Both the position numbers and the translations under genes were made by a program. The notes below the pieces were generated by a model. It had not been told where the DNA came from. It searched no databases and was given only the letters and a program-made list of their open reading frames with translations. From Symsagittifera roscoffensis (lineage: Eukaryota > Xenacoelomorpha > Acoela > Convolutidae), in contig NC_087068.1 in NCBI RefSeq assembly GCF_963678635.1, forward strand, positions 47,505,785 to 47,569,784: 64,000 bases of DNA, given 5' to 3'. Of this stretch, positions 57,880 to 64,000 are shown in pieces; the stretch's first letter is position 1, and every line of letters begins with the position of its first letter.

Positions 57880-58290
57880 CAAACTGTGCAATTTGTGAAT
57901 TTTCAGCGGATTCCGCAACAGGTCAAATTCAGATTTGTCGCGGAATCCGCAACATTGCTACTTTTCTTTGATCTTCTTTACTGTTTTGGATTCCACAAAC
58001 AAATAGCAAAAACACTGTAATGCTGAAAATCATTCGAAAAATAGGCAAGTTAGCGGAATTAGCAACATTATTTGTGGAGTCCACAAACAAACAAAAAAAT
58101 TGTAGGAAAGGTAAAAATGGGCTGTTGCGGAATCCGCAACTGTATGCAAAATCCGCAACTTGTCAGCGGATTCCGCAAATTGTAACCTGAATCCGCGAAC
58201 TGCAAGCGGAACCCGCATTTTGGTTGCGAATTCCATCTATATTTGCCGATTCCACTTACGGAATCCAGTTACTCTTGCGGAATCCAGTTA
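57880..58290. repeat. cluster of GGATTCCGC / GCGGAATCC repeats
   Basis: At least fifteen copies of GGATTCCGC-like words in both orientations, several as GCGGATTCCGCA palindromes (57905, 58162), spaced about 20-25 bp in the densest part (58120-58285). The same words fill 29410-29945. Confidence 0.75.
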
Positions 58291-58834
58291 CATAAATTAG
58301 AGCGTTTTAAACTAAACAAATTATTTACATATATGATAGCATTTAAATTGAATCTTTTTGTTAGGCATAAAAATTTTTGTAAGACTTAATCTTTTTAAGT
58401 CTTGATAATTGGGAACCCGTACCTAGCAAAGGCTGCTTTTATAGATAGAAAAGTTAAACCCAGTCATTTTTTTGCATTTTTGCCGCAGAAATGATCTATT
58501 TCTTTCTTAGTTTAGAAATAATCAATTTCTGGAAAGAAATAACCAGAAATCAGCTCACTACTCAACCGCAACGAGATAAACATACTTCGAGTATACACAA
58601 AAGCTGGCCTCTTTTTCTTTTTTCCCCCACATGCTTTTTTTACTAGTAAAGTTACTGTTCACATTGTCCCATCGTTATGAAAATTGACATGCAGACTGAT
58701 TCGGCTGTGCCAAACATGTTTAGTGTTCATATTTAACCTTGTAAAACCAACAGCCGTAGCAATTCAATGCAAATTAACCTTTGTTATAACAAGTGTTGCT
58801 TTGCATTACATTGCTAAAACTATCACACATAATT

Positions 58835-58912
58835 GGGCATGTGATCTAGCGGTTAGCACATTCGCACGTAAAATTGGAGATCTGGAGCGCAAGTCCCAGC
58901 CAGAGAATTTTT
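58835..58912 (+). repeat. tRNA-like (Glu-type head) SINE fragment
   Basis: GTGATCTAGCGGTTAGCACATTCG resembles the D-arm/A-box of tRNA-Glu-like genes. About 30 bp later GCGCAAGTCCCAGCC stands where a B box would be but with GTTCGA changed to GCAAG, and the block ends in a T-run. It is degenerate, so a SINE or tRNA relic is more likely than a working gene. Confidence 0.45.
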
Positions 58913-59847
58913 TCTAGCTAGAAATAGCCTACATTTATTTAAATTCTGATCAGAAATAAATTGAGCAAAAAAGAATTTAAAGAAAATCCCTACTTTGTTT
59001 AAACATTTAACAAAGATTTTCTGACCAGAAAAATAGATTAGGTATAAACTATTCAAAGTCAGAAATAAAGAATTTTCTCGGTACGGGAAGTCTCTTGCTC
59101 TGGCTACGCATTGTTTGCTAGTACATACACCAGCCAAAAGTACGCAAATGTTAAATAATAGTTATGGGATGACAATGTACTAGTTGCGAAAATCAAGACA
59201 ATTTCATTTCTATGAAGTTTTCCGCTGGCTTATTTGCTATGCGCATTTTTGGTTGGCTTATACATTGGCTAATATAATGACTTTTCCAATTTTAATGAGT
59301 GGCTTAGGTTGCGTCCCTAGCTTTTTTAAATGTACTGGAAGCAATGTAATGAGACAAATTCTGTCGCTTAGAGATGACAGGTTTGACTGCAAAAGTTTTG
59401 AAATTTGAAATTGGGACGAAAAAAATTCCTTGGCAGACGTCAACCCGATATATAACAAAACAAATCACAACCTAATTAAATTTTTTCAGAGTTTCGTAGA
59501 AGTGGCGTAACTTAGTTATATATTTCCTACTTTTCTCGCATATAATATTCGACAGAAAACTCAAACCATCTGAGAGTTATTGATAACCGGAGCTGGAAGC
59601 AAAAAAAAACTAAATAAATTTTGTAACTTCATTTTTGTTTGCATTTTGGCAATTTGAAAATCACTATTATGGGCAGTTTGAGAACTGTATTAAAGAGTAG
59701 CGCAAAAGAGTATCATGCGGCTCATGAGTCAGCCCAAAGTTACTAGAGCTGATTGATATCCTTTTGCACTAAACATGCTGTGTGTGATGAATTGAAAAGT
59801 CTACACCGTTCTTTTTTATGCCTTTAAAATATATTAGTTTGGACAAG

Positions 59848-60035
59848 TGTACAATCTCCCCCCTAAGTCAAATTAGGGAGGAGATCGTTCACTTGGTAAA
59901 GAGTAATATTTCTTATCCAACCGGGTTTAAGCATAATACAAGCAGGCCCTACTGCTTGAATTTTCTATTTAATTTTAGGGGAGAAATTGTTCACTTGGTC
60001 TATTGAGGGGGAGATTGTTCACTTGGGTCATTAAA
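59848..60035. repeat. short repeats of GGGGAGATTGTTCACTTGG
   Basis: Variants occur near 59878, 59980 and 60007, all in the same direction, with a shorter inverted TACAATCTCCCCCC at 59848. The ends look like a small fold-back element. Confidence 0.6.
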
Positions 60036-60045
60036 TTTCCCTTAA

Positions 60046-61012
60046 AAAACTACCCCAGATACAAAACTTTAAATTTTTGTCCTATAGGAGCTGTTTTGTT
60101 GAGCCATAATGGTTACAGGTTTGGAAAACGGGTCGTATAAGGGTAAAAGCTTAATGTTTTGCTGCCTTTTAAGATATCTCGGGTATTTTTTGGAACAAAA
60201 AAAATGATAAATTTTTGAAAAATAAAAGGAATAATGTCGACTTTTTAATTTACCACAAGCGCCATGTTTAGTTCAAAGGGATATCAGTCAGCTCTAGTAA
60301 CCTCATTTGGGCAATTAGCCTGCATCATTTCATATTGAATTGATTCCTGAGTTGCATGATAGTGCAAAAGCATTCAGTCTTCTCAATTAATCTTATTTGG
60401 GCAATTAGCTTGTGGTACGTGAAATGCTTGTGCACCGTTCTCCATTATTTGCCAAGCACAAGAAAAAAAATAGGTTCGCTTCTTTTTGTTCTTCCAAAAC
60501 AATGCTTTTCCTGTCACAGTTAGCTACCTAATCTGTTTCATATTTTGACTTTTACGTAACGTTTTAGCTTATTCAGCAAAAAAGTGACAAAATGAGTATT
60601 TTCATTATCTACTCGCCCTCCTATATTTTGCATCCGTTTTGAAAACCTGCATTAGCCAAGCAGAAGATTTGACTAAGTTTTCTGCTTGAAATGCGCAGAT
60701 TAGCGCATTTTACTTCTAGTTCAGAATTCAGAAGCACTTTTTCTGCATAGCTAATGGAAGCTAGAGCAGGGGGTTAATTAACTCTGACGAGAATAGCATT
60801 CTCTTCAGGCGGAAAAGAACGTAGTTTGCAGCAGTTTTTGGCTGTTTTTGTGACCGCTTTCTAAAATGAATTGCATTTGAAAGGTTTGCTGCTCAATCAA
60901 TTGCTATGGAACCTAATAGAAGCCAACACAACACAAAGCAGCCGGTCGCTCTGCAATTATCCCAAGATACTTTTCACAGAAATGAAAAAAGTGAGAATTA
61001 TATATACGATAA
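60046..61012. other. no gene seen
   Basis: AT-rich sequence. AATTAGCTTG/AATTAGCCTG with ATTTGGGC recur near 60308 and 60398 as a loose direct repeat. Confidence 0.4.
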
Positions 61013-61015
61013 GTT

Positions 61016-61205
<190 letters not shown>

Positions 61206-61599
61206 TTTGTTCTGAATTTCTTCGTCAATTTTTTAAATCCAATTTTGTGATTTCATTTCAAGAAATTTGCTACAGCACCATATGAACATATGAAAAATAA
61301 AACTCCTCGTATCAAGGCAAAGCTCTGAGTATTCCGACTGCCCTTTAATTGGTCTCGGATAGTTTTTGGTATGTTAAATTTTGGCAAAAATATCAATTCT
61401 AGACTGATAATATGAAAAAAAAGTGTTGCAATTTGGGTCGTGGAGTTAATAAAACTAATTAACTGCCTCATATCAATTTGGAGCAATGTTTGGACCCAAT
61501 CCGGCGGCTACGTCTGAAGCTATTAGCACTTGAAAATTGAATAAGGCTCTTAACACCTGATATGATAATTGACTTGTGATTTTAATGCAAAAATTAAAA
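61206..61599. other. 540-bp family relic, otherwise no gene
   Basis: CTCCTCGTATCAAGGCAAAGC and TATTCCGACTGCC at 61304-61345 are the left end of the 540-bp family. The remainder is absent. Confidence 0.5.
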
Positions 61600-63110
61600 G
61601 GTGGCCCAACCCATTAGGGGGACCCCTAGTGACCCAATTCTCTCCGGATCTTCCTATGGGGTGAAAATGGTAATTTTAGGGAAAAGTGTTAATTGACCCG
61701 AATTTTTCGAAAATATGGGAAGGGATGGTCCGATATGAATGAAACTTAGTGGGAAGGATCTCCCATCGAAAATAAGACGTTTGGACGCGTTTGACCTCAT
61801 TTGACCTCGGATGACCTCTAAGAGGTCATTTGGCATTTTTGACCCTAAGACCCCGGAACCCCCTGAAAAGCGGTAAATTAGCATTGTAAGGACCCGTCAG
61901 GGGTACCTACCCACCTGGGAGGGTAAGGGGAGGCCCCTAGATTGAGAATTTTTAGTTTTGACTTTTGTACCCGAGCGAAAGTGATTTTCTGTAATTAGCA
62001 AACATTGGGAACATCTATGGGGGAAATAGGAATTTCAGGATGATGATTTTATAAACAGCCCTAGCATATTAAATGAATTCTTGTGGTGTTTTTTTTTGGA
62101 TCAAAACGGACACGGGGAAGGGAATTACCCAGCCCTTGGACTTAGGGGAAAAAGTTAAAAATGACCAATGGAAATTTTTCAAGTATCACGGAAGTTAAAT
62201 TCCCAGTTGTGTGAGAACTACCCAATTCATAAGAAAGGGAAAAAGTTAGGAAGAACTAAAAGAAAATCATACAAGGGGTCATTTGTCAAATACGATTGGG
62301 AGCTGATTTTGTATTCGAACCCAATGTTTGCTCAGTATGTGTGTCCTGATTAACTAAGTGCCACCCCGATGTTTCATTAAGGCTGACCTAATGGTTGATT
62401 CAGCTGATAAGTACTGATTGGCAGCTAGTTAAGTGAATGTTAGTAGGGATAGGGACCGGTATGCCTCTGACCGAGCCGAAAGTAAATAAAGATAACGATA
62501 CGCGATTAAGGTACAACCACCGAACTGGTGAGAACAGTGATAACTACTAGTGAGAGCAGTGGGTTCTCAGTTAATTAGAGAACAAGATTGAGACTTATAG
62601 AATTCAGACGGGTCCTGAGAGTGACTCGTGAAATTTTTAAAGTGAGTTCTCGACGCGAGATTTTTAGTGAAGCTTTGTGAAACAAGTTTAAGAGTTGTTT
62701 AGAATTGTTTGTAAAGTGAACTGCAAGAGGCAGTTTTCTGGAACTTATCGCAGATTAAATTCATTGATACTTAATAAATTGTATTCAGGCCACTTAGCGG
62801 CCCTTATACTCAACAATTTACATATTTATTTCTGAATTCAATTACTATCCAGTTTCTTGCGATTCTTTCCGGGGAAAAGAACAGTCGAGAGCAATTGAGT
62901 AAAGGGGACGCAACCCTGTGTAGTACATCGATCGATCACCAAATTAACCTTTCAACTGAAGGGATTGTCGCCAAATACCAGCTCATAGCTCACCCCTTGC
63001 TGGTTCTGGTATTTAGGGAAGGGACTCAGCGGACAAAATAGAAGGGATATATTGGGTCTAAACAGTCAAATTTCCCCAAGACGACAGAATCTACCGCAAG
63101 CAGACTCGCT
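61600..63110. mobile_element. possible LTR-retroelement remnant or solo LTR
   Basis: This stretch is richer in G and purines than its surroundings and has few long frames. It has AATAAA-type signals (62486, 62774), a GGCCACTTAGCGGCC palindrome (62787), and TGATTAACTAAGTGCCACC at 62348 as a possible LTR start. TGACCTC half-sites cluster at 61789-61830. I found no second LTR, target duplication or pol motif, so this is a weak call. Confidence 0.25.
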
Positions 63111-64000
63111 TGGCAACCCAAAGAAATCCGGATCAAAACCCAAACGTTATCAGTATTTAAAAAAATGGTCTGAATTATAAAAAAACACGCCAGGGAGATA
63201 TTTTTCGCTATTTCTCCTAAAATTGAAAGAAAAATCTATACGGATAAACTTACAATGGTTAAATTCACCTTGATTCAAAAAAAGATTGAAGAAGGTATCA
63301 GTTTTAAGACTAGTTTTTATCAAAAGGTATTCAAACATTTCGGGTTTTATTGGCATCACACTCATAGTGAAATGAGGCTGAAGTCATACCAATTTCGACA
63401 TCCAATCTTTCAGTTATGTGATTTTGCGCGCAAAAATAGAACCTAATGCTTTTTGCACACGATCAAAATAAAAACATATTGATCATTTCATAGCTGAAAA
63501 AACGAAGCATTCATCTGTTTTTTCCCAGACAAAATAGACATTTAAACAAGAATTTTGGACCTGAATGATAATAATTTCAATAGAAATTGATGCCTACGTT
63601 TTGATCTTTGCCAATTTAATAAAATTGGAAAAATAAGAGTTACTTTTTTTTTTCGTTTTTTCCAGTATCGTAGGCGTCAATTGAAGCCGGCTACCATTCA
63701 ACTTTCGCTTTTTTTCTCGAAGGTGTAATTGGATTTTGGCTCATATCTTTATTTATATAGAAACGTACCAAGATCAATTGAATGTAAAAAAGAAAGACGT
63801 ATTGAAAATGTAGGCTTGTTTGTAATTCAAAAGATAAAATGTTAGGAAGAAGCCTTATGACAGAGTGGTAGAAAAAAATAAAAATGATGTAGCTCAAATT
63901 TAAATTATATAGACAAAGATAGAGAGAAAGTCTAAGTTTTCAAGAGTTTTGTTTTGGAGCGCACTGGGGCAAATAAGAGTAATCTTTTTGAACAATGATT
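63111..64000. other. no gene seen
   Basis: AT-rich flank. Small frames on both strands have no domain. Confidence 0.4.

Noticed and set aside
62168-62353. 61-codon basic frame
   Set aside because: Too short and with no recognisable domain; inside a possible LTR remnant.

Overview
This window is AT-rich, repeat-dense nuclear DNA from an invertebrate animal; nothing in it fixes the phylum. The evidence is spliced host exons with canonical GT/AG borders, a class A GPCR, C2H2 zinc-finger exons, TATA boxes, and decayed retroelements of several classes (Ty3/gypsy, LINE, Penelope-like) beside hAT-type non-autonomous DNA elements. There are no bacterial operons, ribosome-binding sites or CRISPR arrays. 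One 200-base assembly gap lies at 25969-26168.

Region 1 (about 0.4-12.9 kb) is the most interesting part. It is a virus-like or Polinton-like locus centred on a family B DNA polymerase (7958-12312, +). The polymerase has N-terminal zinc fingers, an OTU-like cysteine region, an exonuclease domain and a palm with intact catalytic motifs, but five frame breaks make it a pseudogene. Upstream lie compact orphan genes on both strands (2360-2911 -, 3104-3700 +, 5804-6307 -, and a broken one at 6834-7450 -), a 454-bp tandem array (3.9-5.6 kb), and a decayed inverted copy of the polymerase N-terminus (400-623 -). The control regions are unusually structured. Five CCAAT boxes sit exactly 54 bp apart, three CArG (SRF-type) boxes exactly 18 bp apart lie between divergent genes, and a five-unit heat-shock element plus six perfect CRE (TGACGTCA) sites in a 60-bp repeat precede the polymerase TATA box. 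A 72-nt 5'UTR intron follows. I infer a mobile or viral DNA element wired to host stress, cAMP and serum-response type transcription factors.

Region 2 (13-26 kb) is a retroelement graveyard around a host zinc-finger gene (exons 17.67 to 17.44 and 16.30 to 15.74 kb, minus). It holds three fragments of a Penelope-like element with GIY-YIG endonuclease, two tandem copies of a LINE C-terminus with a restriction-endonuclease-like domain, and a second LINE (YADD reverse transcriptase) split by the Penelope-like fragment. A 2.29-kb direct tandem duplication copies part of that nested structure.

Region 3 (27-39.7 kb) contains two phase-0 exons of a class A GPCR on the minus strand (39637-39443, TM2/TM3; 27191-27054, TM4/ECL2), separated by a 12.25-kb intron. 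That intron holds a complete but decayed Ty3/gypsy LTR retrotransposon (32093-37922, 5-bp target duplication CCTCC) with an extra open frame after the integrase.

Region 4 (39.7-64 kb) has no recognisable gene. It carries hAT-type MITEs (best copy 44435-44874 with terminal inverted repeats and a near-perfect 8-bp duplication), an interspersed family of about 540 bp present in at least five places, GGATTCCGC-rich clusters, a fold-back element at 51.2-51.5 kb, diverged kilobase-scale duplications at 53-56 kb, a tRNA-like SINE fragment, a compound microsatellite and a possible solo LTR near the right end.
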